64,000 nucleotides of DNA, taken from the NCBI GenBank assembly GCA_013398295.1, contig VZSF01008493.1, positions 1,052,541 to 1,116,540 on the forward strand, written 5' to 3'. Shown one piece after another: positions 27,501-39,500 of the stretch. Origin of the DNA: Chionis minor (Eukaryota > Chordata > Aves > Charadriiformes > Chionididae). The position numbers were made by a program, and so were the translations under genes. How positions within the stretch are numbered: the first letter of the stretch is position 1; each line of letters begins with the position of its first letter. The notes below the pieces were generated by a model. It made no database searches. It was not told the DNA's origin and was given only the letters and a program-made list of their open reading frames with translations.

Positions 27501-30500
27501 AGATGTTAAATTGCTAAATCCATTTGCTTTCCAGGTTTAGTCTCAAAGGCAAATAATGCCAGTATTGAACTGTAAGCAATTGATGGACGGGGAAAATACC
27601 ACTTAACTCCCTCTCCTTGCCTTTATGTGAAAAACAAACCAAAATCTTTTAATTTGCAGAGATTCAGCAATGTCATTAAATGTTTGCAAAATAACTCCCC
27701 TCCAGCATGCTGTTGTCACATTGTTGAGACCAAAAGGCATCCTCGAATTGTTGGGGGCAGGTTGTTGGCTTTTTTAAAACAGTACAACCCATTCGAACAT
27801 ACACGCTCGACTTCCAGTTCCTTGAGCTAGTGTCTGATTGGAATTCCCTGCGTAAGGGAAAACCACGTCGATAATAAAAAAGTGCCTGTAAAGTTAGCCT
27901 CCAGAACATGACATGAATGCAGACTGGTGGAGAAGAAACCAAAAGATGTGGTTGAACGTGATGGTGGTTGGTGCCACAGTGGTCATTCTTGTCCCTGGCC
28001 CACCCCACCACCTGCCTGGCCAGCAGGTACATCCAGGGAGCTCAGGTTGGTTGGACAAAACGGCAGAACTCTTACCAGATCCACGCTGGCACGCGCGGAG
28101 CTGGTCTTGGCGTTTGCTGTAACCACGACCAGCTTGCTTCCTCATCCAAATGATTAGTTCACAGGAGATGGAGCCGAGTTGACCAGACATGAGAAATGTG
28201 GCTTGACTGCACTTTTCCCAGTTATCCCAAGCTTTTATCTCAGTTTCTTTTATTGTTCTATCTTCAATTCTGTCTTCCCCATCCGTTTATTCTGTCGGTA
28301 GCTCAGAACTGGTAGCTCCTTGTTGCTCTTGTTTGTTCAGTTTACTGGGTGGTGGGCTTGTCTCGCTGAGATTTAGGGACAACACTGTTCTGCTCCAGCA
28401 CAAGGTTCCACACGCCCAGAAGAGCCATTCGAGGGAGTTTGCTTGACGCTCCCTGTCTGTTGTACCCTTGCAATCAAAAGGAAAAATGAGCATAGGGAAG
28501 CATATTTGATATATAGTTATAGGCAAATTTAAGTAGCTCTTAACGCTCATATCAGATTCTCATGAGCAAATGATAGCAGAGACCTCTCTGCTGTCCTGCT
28601 AAAATCACTTACTGTCGAATGTAAAATACCTACTTGTACAGTATCAGCATGTTTAGAACTACCGCTGTTGTGTAAACTGATGATAGTGATTTACTTTGGA
28701 TTACTCAATTTAAAAAGAAATGGAGTTAAGCGCTGGTTGAGAAATACAGCAGAGCCCTCCTATGAAATATGTATTTTCAAATCTCTCACTTGTTATTGAT
28801 GGTGATTCAATTCCACCATGAATTGCATTTCTAGTTTATATGCAGGACCGGTTTGGTTGGGAACGTGATGAGTGCCGGATTCCGCAGTCTTTACTTTGGC
28901 GAGACTCATAACTTCTGATTCAGCTTTGTTCCTGCAACGTGTCTTAAGATCCTGCCCTGTTGAATTCCACCCTAGGGACCCCACTGGTGCAGCGAAGACG
29001 GAGTGGACATGCTCCGGGTCCTTTCTGCGAGCTGTTCCATGGCTTTCTGTGCCTGCTGCGAAGGCAGCTGGTTGCTTCGCAAGGTCGAGTCTTAGGAGAC
29101 CGTTTGGGTTTTCTCCGCCTGTAAATGCGTTTACTTCGAAACGCTCGTGGCAAAATACAATTAGTTTTTAGATGGCAAAGGGTTAATAGTGTCAGCGCGG
29201 CGCTTAAGGAGTTAAACAGACACAGATCAAAATACTTCAGGGTCTGGAGGGATGTGTTTAAATGAACGCTGCAAGGCTGGCAGGCCTCCAAATTAGCACA
29301 GTTTAAAGAATTCAAGGTACGTTTAATTGGATCCTTCTAATCCCTTTTCCCTCACAAGGAGCATTTGAACAGTTTAATTCCTTTTGCCACCCCCACACAT
29401 CCCTTACTCCAGTGGCCCATCCGAAACAAACGCTGGGAACTATCCAAGGCCTGGACAGGTTCTCGCTGAAGACCGTGGCGGCAGGACGGGGTCGCAGAAG
29501 GCGCTCCGCTCCCTTGGATCTGACGCTTGAAATGGGAGAGAGTATCGGCTGAGGCTCCCACCCAGCGGGGTGACCCCTGCCTGCATCCCAGGAGCTTCGG
29601 TGGGCTTGGTGTCGCCAGGAGCCGGTGGCGGGTGACACCTGTGTCCATGGCCAGGGCTGATGGACCTCTTGGTGGCTGTCACTGGTCTTGGGGCCACAGG
29701 ACATCTTGGGGGGACAGGGGACAGCAGCGCCGTGCCGCTGCTCTGGAGGGGCAGAGGAGAGGAGCGTGCACGAGGACCGAGGACCCGTACTCCGTTGCCG
29801 TCCTGCCCGTGCACAAAAGGGACTAGAATCGCCTTCCGCAGCGGCACGGCAGGCAGCGCCTCTCCATGAAATTCCTTACGGGAACCAGACAGGCATATTT
29901 ACGCTGCAAAGAGGTTTAAGCTTTTAATGTGCCTTGCTCATAGAAACAGTCAGTAAAGATAAGAAGTGGCTTTTGCTTCTGCTTTTCAACAGTATCCTCC
30001 GTTGCTGTCATGACTTTCAGTTTTGGGGACGTTTGTGAAGGATTTGTTAGTGGCTGCTGTTGGGTTGTTGCCAGCCGTATTTAAAGTACTTTAACCTGCT
30101 GGAATTATTAGTTGTTAAGCAAAACGGCGAACTGGTTGTTCTGTGGTCACCCTTTGACCACCTGTTATGGCCCTTGTTCACTGTCAGCCACCGGACATTG
30201 ATTGGAAGCTGGTTGGAGCAGAGAAACGTTCCAAAATACTACTGGAAAAAAACCTGGAGAACAGCAGCTCTACTTGAATAACCCTCACCTTTTCAGTAAG
30301 CAGATCAAAACAGATCAAAACGGAATTGTATTCAGTAAGCAGATCAAAACAGCATTGTAGTTTGCAGGAAGCTGGAGTCTTCTGGGTGTGAAGCTGAATT
30401 CCAGTACAAGTTCCACCCTCATCCTGCGCTTCCCAGTATGCAGAAAGGCAGCAGCTTTCATACAGGAGTGAGAGAGATTCACTGGAGCCCATAGCATTTT

Positions 30501-33500
30501 TAGTACACGGAGCTACTCAGTGACGCAAAAGCAAAGGTTTGATGATACTTCTGTGCGTTAGTAAAAGCAGTCTTCAGAGCTAGTCAACTCATGTATCAAA
30601 AACAGACTTGTCAATGCATTGTTTAGCCTAATGTCAAAGAGATTATTAAAGTTGAGCTCTTCAAATACTATAAAATGTCATTATTAGTTGTTCTTTTATG
30701 GAAGCAATCTCAAAACTGCTTCATTTTTTACGCAGATACCATTGTCTCCTCCAGCTGTTGCGCTAGTTTAGACTACATTGTCACCTACCTCTTCAAGCAC
30801 CTGGCGAAAGAAGGCAAGAAGACTCTACGGTGTAGAGAGATTTCACAGGATGGACAGAGATTGCTTCGTTTCATGCAGCAGAACCCAGAAGTTCTACAGC
30901 AGGTGAATTAGCAGTCTTTTCTATGGGGTATTGGTACATTTCTGAATTTGCCTGATTTTTTTTTTTTGGTGGTACTGAATTGCCAGGGTAGCATGAGCTG
31001 TTTAGTAACAGAACCAGCCTCCCTGTGCTGGTGTGCAACCCTGAGTGGCTTCAGCTGTGTTCTCATGACAACCAAGGGCTGTGAAGGTATTTTTTGTCAT
31101 GCTGAAAAGCATAGATTCTGTATTTGGCTGTACGGTATCTTAAAACTTGGTGTTTCATTTTTCACTCATAAAAGGAGGTGTGTAAGATCATCAATACGTT
31201 TCTATAGATATATGGTATGGAAAGCTCTCTGAAGTATTTTAAGAGGAAGAAGAACAAATTCTGGCATTGAACGGCACGTTTTGGTAATGAAATGTGTAAA
31301 TTGAATGGCTGTATGCTATTGCGTTTGAGTATTGTATTTTGCAGTAGGTGACTCAGTGGGATTTTTTCTGTTAAAAGTAAATACGATAGAAATTAAATCT
31401 CATGCTTCTGGAAGGGGAAGTGGCGGCTGCAGTGCTTAGGAGAGATTTCCCCTTCTCCGCTCCGTCGGGTTTCTCACAGCCCTAGTACATTACGGTGAGA
31501 TCAGGGTGGTCATAGCTGCGTATTTCCACTTTTGCTCTGTGCCACGTACCCCTAAAATCTCACTAAACTATTGGAAAATGCGCATTTACAAGAATCTCTG
31601 GATTCCTGGTGCTGTCGGAAAGATGCTGTTTCAGGAAACGTGTTTCACAGGTCTGGAGCCTTTAAATGAAAACAGAAGTTATTAATAAAATGCAAATTAC
31701 TAGTGTGGCTCTCTTTGTGTTTCCCTAATAGGTAAGCTGTTGTTTGGAAAAAAACTGGCATACAGTCATCACAGTTATTGGTGTCATTTGTTTACCGTTC
31801 TAATTGAAAGTGAAAAGTAACTAATGGTAGCTAATATAGTCCTGGCAACGTATAGCATATCATGAGAATATTAATGATGTTTATTATTGACGTCGTTATC
31901 AGAATATGATGATTCCCTCGTCATATTCCGAGTTCTCATGTTTTACTCACCTAATGGAGGTTTCGTGGAAACCAGTGGCGCAGTCAGCATTTGGGTATGT
32001 GGGATCGCTCGGTGTCGTACCGTGCCTGCAAGGATTTGAAGGGAAAGGACGAAAGAGCGACCTGGGCTCTGGACTTCCCTGCCTTTGTGGCAATCTCCGT
32101 GTAATACTTTGTCTGTTAATATGCAGTAATCTTTCACTTCACAGCATATGACTAGGCGGTGATCTGTCTTTATTAACTTCAGATTCTGCGGAATACGTTA
32201 GATTTATTTTGAATGCAGGCTTTCACATACTCTTTTAAATATTAATGGCTGGTCTCCAGTAGTCAGCATAAATATGATTTGCATTAGCACTAGTCATCCC
32301 GTATTGAGTGCTTCTGATGTCAACTACTCAGTGTACTAATATCTGACATCATCTCCCGGGGTCACTGACAACTTTGACCTTTATTCTCATGCACAGTTTC
32401 TGTAGTCTCAGAAGCTCTTTTGAATTGATTTGAAATTTTGACTCTTCCCTTTATGAGGCTGTAAAATTGATAATTATTCAGATGGGAACTGAGCACTGAG
32501 TGAAAAATCAATTCCACCCGCTCTCTGCTGCGTATAAAATTACTTCTGAGTCTGCTGGACTGAACGGATGGCCAAGGTAAAAGCAGCAGGCAGAAATAGT
32601 AGAGAGGATTAGCTGGACGAAACTAATAGCCTAAAGGGATGGCTTTTGAGATGAGGGAGTGGGCCGGTTGGGGGTTATTATCAGCAATGATGGGACTCAT
32701 TGATCATATGTTTACATCAGGTTTCCATTGGGTGATAAATCAGCCCCGAATAGAAACGGAACCCAGGGCCTCGCGTTTTACCAGGGGGACGGTGTATTAG
32801 ATTATTCTCACTTTCACACGCGGATGAAAAGTGAGACATTGATTATTCATCGGCTGGCCATTAAACACTGGTTTTATAGATGATTTGACTATCATGGAAG
32901 CTAATGAACAAGGTTGCTGCTTCATAACCAGCGGTTTCAGTTTTCAAGACATCTGTGTCGGTTAAGTAATGCATAACCCTATTAAAAGGAATGGGTTACA
33001 AATTGCTTAACAGTGCTGAAAAACTAGACCCTAATGACTAATTGTGCTTTGAGTTTAGAGAGGTTTGTCAGCTCTTTAAACTAAACTGATGCAATGATAA
33101 CTGCAATTATTTACTAGTTAGAACCCTTCTTCCAAGTTGGATCTCGCGAAGTAGCTGGAGAATTAAAATGTCCAGCAGCACTGGCGGAACAGCCTGCCCC
33201 AGGGCTGAGTGCCTTCCCTCTCTGGGATGCCGGCTCTCCTCAGGATGGCCACCAGCCCGCCAGGATGGCCACCAGCCCCGGCTGAGCACTGGTGCCGCAG
33301 GAGTCGCCCGGTCCCGCTCCTCCAGCGCTGCCTGCCCAGGAAAAAAAAAATTAGAAAAACAGAAAACATGGTAGTGAAGCAACTTCTTGTTGCTCAGGTA
33401 CAAGTTATGGCATCCTTTTAGAGGGTAGCTGTGGCTGTTGGCCTTAGCCCTGCTTTTTGCTGTGCCACGGGCTTTGTTCCCCCAGGCGAGCCGCTTACTC

Positions 33501-36500
33501 TGAGCTTAATGTGCACACAACAGCTCTGTGCTGGTGTCCTACAACTCAACGGAATTAACACGCGTAAAGTAATTTGAGATAAATGGATAGAAAGTGGTAT
33601 TACGTTTATTACATTCCACGATTGCTGTTACATTATGTTGTGCTATAAGCACTTTGGTAAATAATTTTAAAAGGCTCCTACTTTCCTCTGCTGTTATTCC
33701 AGGATTGACAGGTGAAGCCAGTGTTTGCTCCGTTTAATAAATGAAAGTGTAATTCCTGGTTTTAAGATGCTACCTTTATCTTCCGTTAATGCTCATCTTG
33801 CTGAATTGTACACATTAGGCTCTTGGTTCAGTTTTTGGTATGCTAAAGCACTATTCGTGTTAGTTCTTTCCAAAAATCAATCAGTTTTGTAGCGTCTTTC
33901 ACCCGTAGTTCTGACAAACGTTCCTGAGAGCCCTGCACGGTAGGTAAAGAGCTCTGTTTGCGCAGCCATCGTTGCAATAATTCTGTGCGGGATGTGGAAG
34001 GGGATAGAGGGATGGTTGGCTGAATAGCAACAGGATTTGGGTGACCTCTCGGCGTTCGCTTCCTTTCCCAGGCTTTTCTTGGAGAGGCGTGTTGGGCGTA
34101 GGGGTGGCGGAGGAGGGGAAGGTATGGGGTGGTGATCACCCCCTGCCCGTCGCTTTCAGGAGGAGCGTGCGGGTAAGAGTAGAGGGGGGGGTTTGGGTAA
34201 GTTTGCAGCAGTGTTTGGATGAGGTCCACGCGGTGCCGGGGCCAAGACGCAGGGCGCAGCCGAAGCCATCTCCGACCGGCTGGCATGGGGGTGGCACTGA
34301 GTGTGGCCAGCGGCGGCTGGGAACCAGGAGCCACCTGGCTGGTGGGTGCACAGCAGGGGACGGTGCTGGTGGGCAGTGTTTTTTGGGCTGTGTTGTTGTG
34401 GAAGGAGGTTGTGCTAGTGCTGAGCCCTTCGGAGAACTCAGCGTTTTTGAGGGCAAAGGGTAGGGAAAAGCGGCAGGCATGTGGGAAGCGGCGAGGGTTG
34501 TTGCCGCAGGGGAATGCGGTGGAGTGCATGGGCCGGAGACAGATCTCCAGCGAGACGGATGGTGCAGTGGGTGGATGGGAGGGAAGGTATGTGGGGAACC
34601 AGACCTCTGAGGGCGTTGGGTAACGGTGAGCGTGGTGGTGCTGGAAGAGGGAGCAGGGATGGGGTGGGCAGTACGGCAGCCAGAGGAGGACGCAGGGCTT
34701 AACGGTGACGGGTGAAATCTCGCCAGGCTGCTCGTTGGAGCTGAGCGCTTGCGACGTCGGACTTCGCCGAGTGAGGAAGGAGCGCTGGGTGAAGCAGCAC
34801 TGGGTGAAGCAGCACTGCGTGGAGAAGAGAAAGGAAAGATGCCAGCTGCAGTGAAAAATCAAGTGGCGTCACCAATATAAAAATGTATTACAGAGTGCTA
34901 GTTCCCTTTTTTCCCCTTTTAGGTGGTAAAATCAGTGATGTGTTTGCTTTTCAGACAAGCCTCGGCGCCATATACAGCTAGTTATGCCCCGCAGTTGCAA
35001 TAAGGACGTGAAGAGGAGGCGTGTGTATAATTCATGCTTCATGGCCGGTGCAGCGGCGCTGGCCCACGTACGCGCACCACAAAAAGAAATCCACATTGTA
35101 CTGACGGAGGGGGGCTGTGCAAGGTGTTGAGTACCTGAGCACCTTGAGCCACATATGTGAGCATATGCTTAATTTTAAGAGCGGCTCAACCCCACAGGTG
35201 CGATGGTGCCTGTGCTTAAAATTAAATGTGTTGAAAGGCTCAGCCGAATCGGGACCAGAGCGCTCAGCTTTTGCCAGCGTGAGCCTTGAAAGGATGGCTG
35301 CAGCAGCGAGAGGGATCCTCATTGGGACATCTGTTTTCAGCCTCTTAGCACAATTTAAAATTGTTATCCAATACTATCATAACTTTCTTTATTAATTGAA
35401 AGGGATGGAGATATACCAGCTGTAGCCCAAGCCAGCAGAGACTTGGGTGGCTAAGCAACAGAAAAGGCACCATATTGAGTGAGCCAAAATTCGGTCTCAA
35501 AGTCATTTATTTTAACCGGTGACAATACGTTTAGACTCTAGTGTTTTGATTTGATTGATGGTTTAATATCATATATAATTTTTTTTAATGAAGGGAACCC
35601 ATTTAAATATGTTAACATTTGCACTAGTAGTCTCCCCTGTACATAACTGCATTTAATCATTACTCTGATTGTTTTTGGGGTTGTGTAATTTGTATCAGCA
35701 AAATAACTATGTCAGAGGCATCTTATCTTCATGAAAAATATGGTTACTTCTCTTTTATACGTACTTCTCGCTGCACATCTATAAAGGCGGCGGTGGCAGC
35801 CTCAGACTCACGTATATTGCTGAACATATAGCTGTCGCTCCATGAGCGCTGTCAATTAAGAAATCAAAAAATATTAATGAGCTTAGTGTCTCCTCTAATT
35901 CTGCTTTGTTTAAAGCCTTGTTGTGATTCGTTGTCATGTGAATCGAGTAATTCAATTTTAAGACTTTTAATGTTAAAATACATCATCATTAGTGATGTAT
36001 CTGAAGATTTCGCGCTCTTAATAAGGGTGCTAAATCAAATTGGGAAGCTCCTCTCAATCATCCAAGCTGCGCCGACGTCTACACACAAGCGGTGGTGGGG
36101 AGGGCTGGGGAGAAGTTTAGTTCCGCGGAGTAACAAGTATTGTGCGGGATTCGCGCCGGGGGAACACAAAGCGGGGCCGGGGCTGGCGGCGCGCTCTGCC
36201 GGAGGTGTCAGTGTTGGATGTGCACCCCCGGGCGAGGCAGCTGGTGTCTGTATGCTTTTGTTCGGCGGTGGCTGGTTTGCGTAGCCTTTGGGCCAGCGCG
36301 GGGAAACAATCCTTCCTGCAGGGTCAGCTGCTGGTCAGGAGCGGAGCGAGAAAAGGCTGGGGCTGGAACCGCCCCGGCCGGCCTTGGGGTGCAGCTGGCA
36401 CCTGCGACGGGTGCCCGGCGGGAGGGGTAGAGGTCAAAGAGGCGGTTGTTCCAAACGCGGCGATGGCTTAAAGGGACTTGTAGATTAATCTGCTTTATTA

Positions 36501-39500
36501 ACTTCTGTATATTAGATAACTATCGCAGTGAATGACAGTCCGTCTTTCTGAATAAGTCCCTTCACCTCTTTCTCTTTCAAATTGGCTTTTGAGTAATGAA
36601 TATTAAATAGAATACATTTCAGGGTAATTAAATGAAAACATTAGGGTGATGTTGTTTTACAATCGTATCTATAAGTTTCTTGTGTATTTATCTCGCGTTA
36701 TTACTGTTCGTTGCTTTTTGCCAGCAGAACAAAAAGCATAAATGTTTCAATTAAAAGAGGAGGAACCAGCTGTATTTCTCAATAACCTGCTGTCTTCTGC
36801 GCGGACGTAAATATTTTCAAAAAGCAAATAAGTTTAAGGAGAAGCATAAAAATGTTTTATTCCTTGTTTACTCTCTGCAATGTAATACTTTACACTACTT
36901 GGAAATGTTCGATTTCTGCTGGCCGCGGTTGTCTTATATATAACACTACGGGGTGCTGGTTTGGGCAAGGGCAAAAAATATTGCCGTTCTGTAGAATCTA
37001 ACTAGCGATATGAATAGCACCAATAATTTTGTAAAGTTCACATTATAATTCAAAATCCAGTTAGAAGTGATGCTTGCAGTCTGGAAAGAAAGCAATATCT
37101 TTACAAAATGGATAGGGAAAGGTAACAATCCATTCCGTGATCTGCTACTGGCAGATTTGCCACGTGAATAATGAAACTCACTCTCAGTGAACAAACACCT
37201 TCCTCTTCCCCCATTTAAAATAAAAATATATATATTAAAAAATCAAATTTAAAATTCTAGAATAGCAGTGCCTCGCAAGGATGCTTAATTGCTGTTGGAT
37301 GTGCTAGCAGTGGCCCGTTGAAGCGTAGAGCGGATGAGGCTTGTCAGGGGATGCGGTGCTGGATGCGGCGTTCCCACCTGGTCCATGCTCGGTGTGAGCG
37401 AAGGGAAAGGTGTGCCTCAGGTGAAAAGGGCTGGTTTGCTGCCCAAAACTTTCTACTGACTGGCATACGTTAAATACATGCCCCGCTTCAGCTTGGCAGG
37501 TTTCCGATGTTCAGGACTCTGGAACTGAATCTCAAAATCCGTGTTTTTCCTAGGCTAATAAGTTGTTTGTTTGTGATCCTGAGAGAGATTGGTGTGCTCG
37601 TGGTGTCCTCTGACATCATGAGATCTGGAAACTTAAGTTTGTTTGGTTTTTTTTCCCCCTAGTGTTTACTTGTTTGGCTTTTTTTTTTCCTTGCTCAAAA
37701 TTGCGATTCTTGCGTGTTTACATGTCTCTAGGAACTTGCATGGTTTAAAAATAGAACAAAATAGATTTTTTTAAAAAAATCCCAGTATCACAACAGATTG
37801 ATAAGGTTTGGGAACACTGTTGATTTATCTCCGCTTGTCTTAGCGTAGTTTGGGTTGGCTTAGTTTAACTTGAGCAAATCCTCCCAGTGCTTTGCTGGGC
37901 ACATCATCAGAGGCGAGGCAGTGTGGCCGCTGAAAGAGCACTACACACAAAGGACTGTTACACGACGCAGGGTTTGACCTTTCAGTAGAACCATGTTTCT
38001 GAATTCATGATTCGTTTCCCTTTTAAAAAAAAAAAAAAAAAAAAANNNNNNNNNNNNNNNNNNNNNNNNNAAAAAAAAAAAAAAGAAGAAATAAAAAAAA
38101 ATAAAAATGAAGTGTGTGCAACCATTCTTTAAAATCTTTTTAGTGTGACAAGTAAAGTAATCTTCCATTGATACTTAAAAGTCCATCTGCAGAAATTGAG
38201 GCAGAATGTTAGAGAGACGCAATATCTATTGAAATGTTGAGTGTCAAACTGCCAGGGTAATGTATTTAGTATGAAATATAATATTCAGTGCATTTTGTTT
38301 TGATGACTGCACGAAATAGCCTTGTGCTCTTATCCTTTGCTGTTGTTGTTGTGAAAGATGATATTCACTAAGAAGTGTTGGTGACTGTTCAGGACACAGT
38401 AGCAATATGCTTATTAACCATCTTTATCATCTGTCTTTTATGTTTATTTGCAATAGCTTTGCTTACAGTTCAGTTTATCAGGATAACCGAAATACTTTTA
38501 ATTGTTCTACGGAAGAAATTAGAATCAGTGTATGAACGGTTGGAAAACAGCAGAGGTTTGAAATCTGTTGGGCAAACGGTAATTAATACTTGGATTAATC
38601 TTTTTCACTTCTGCTCTGGTGCCCTGCTCTGCCCCAGTAAAGCAGAGCCGGTCGCTTTAGTTTATGGAAGATCCTTGAATAGCGGTTAGAGCCAAGTTTC
38701 AGGGTTTCTTAGACCCCGATTCCTTTTGAGGTGAGGCTTAAAAGCCCAGCCTGCTGCCCTGTCCCTGCCGATCGTCTCCGCGTCGATGCTAAACCAAGGT
38801 AAATAGGGGTAAAATCGTTACCCTGCTTCTAATTTTCCCTGTGCTACTGGCCAGCGTTGCTGGGGAGGGAAGGGGACGCCCCTGGATCTGCTGCTGGCAG
38901 ACAGGAGCCGCGTCGGGGCTGTTGTACGGGAGCTCTGCAGGACTCGGTGCTGCGGGAAGGGCAGGTGGATTACAGGAGAGGTGCCGGGCCGGGCTGGGCT
39001 GGGCTCACAGGAGAGTGCAAGCTGGAGCCCAGCTTCAGGACCGGCTCCTTGGCCTGGGGGGATTTTGCATCCCCGGGCGCTGCACTGAGCACGCTTCCAC
39101 CCAGTCTTGGCACAAGGCTGGTCCGGACCGAGGGGTACACGCCCGCTCGGTGTGAGATGCCTTGAAGTTCCTTGGGCAAAGGGTTTAGAGCCAACCTCAT
39201 GCTCAGCTTTCCCTCCGTGTGCAGCTTTTTACATTTTTTGGAACATTTCTGTTGATTAAGTTTGAGATTAGCCTCACATTGGTTTTAGGCTAAATGATGG
39301 TATTTTTCCAATAATAGTATTTTCTGACCTTGTCTTCCGTCCCCACATGACTGGCATTTTGGAAGGCCTTCCTGTAATGGAGATTTCAGAAATCACAGAG
39401 GTAGAGATCACAACTCCTGTGCCGAAATCCTGGCGCAGCATTGAAAACCCCCAGCTGCTTTTGCGCCCCAACTCCGGGCACTTGTTGCAGGTGGGGAAGG

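Larger units (their letters stand above)
24267..30735 (+). other. Intron E of RANBP17 (6.5 kb)
   Basis: AT-rich intron with one CR1 remnant at about 26185-26310 and a GC-rich segment around 29440-29860 that gives several overlapping chance open frames on both strands. A 30-40 bp imperfect tandem duplication lies at 30292-30360, shortly before exon 6. No further exon fits here. Confidence 0.8.

Noticed and set aside
29440..29860. Overlapping open frames on both strands in intron E
   Set aside because: GC-rich patch; frames overlap in both directions and show no domain.
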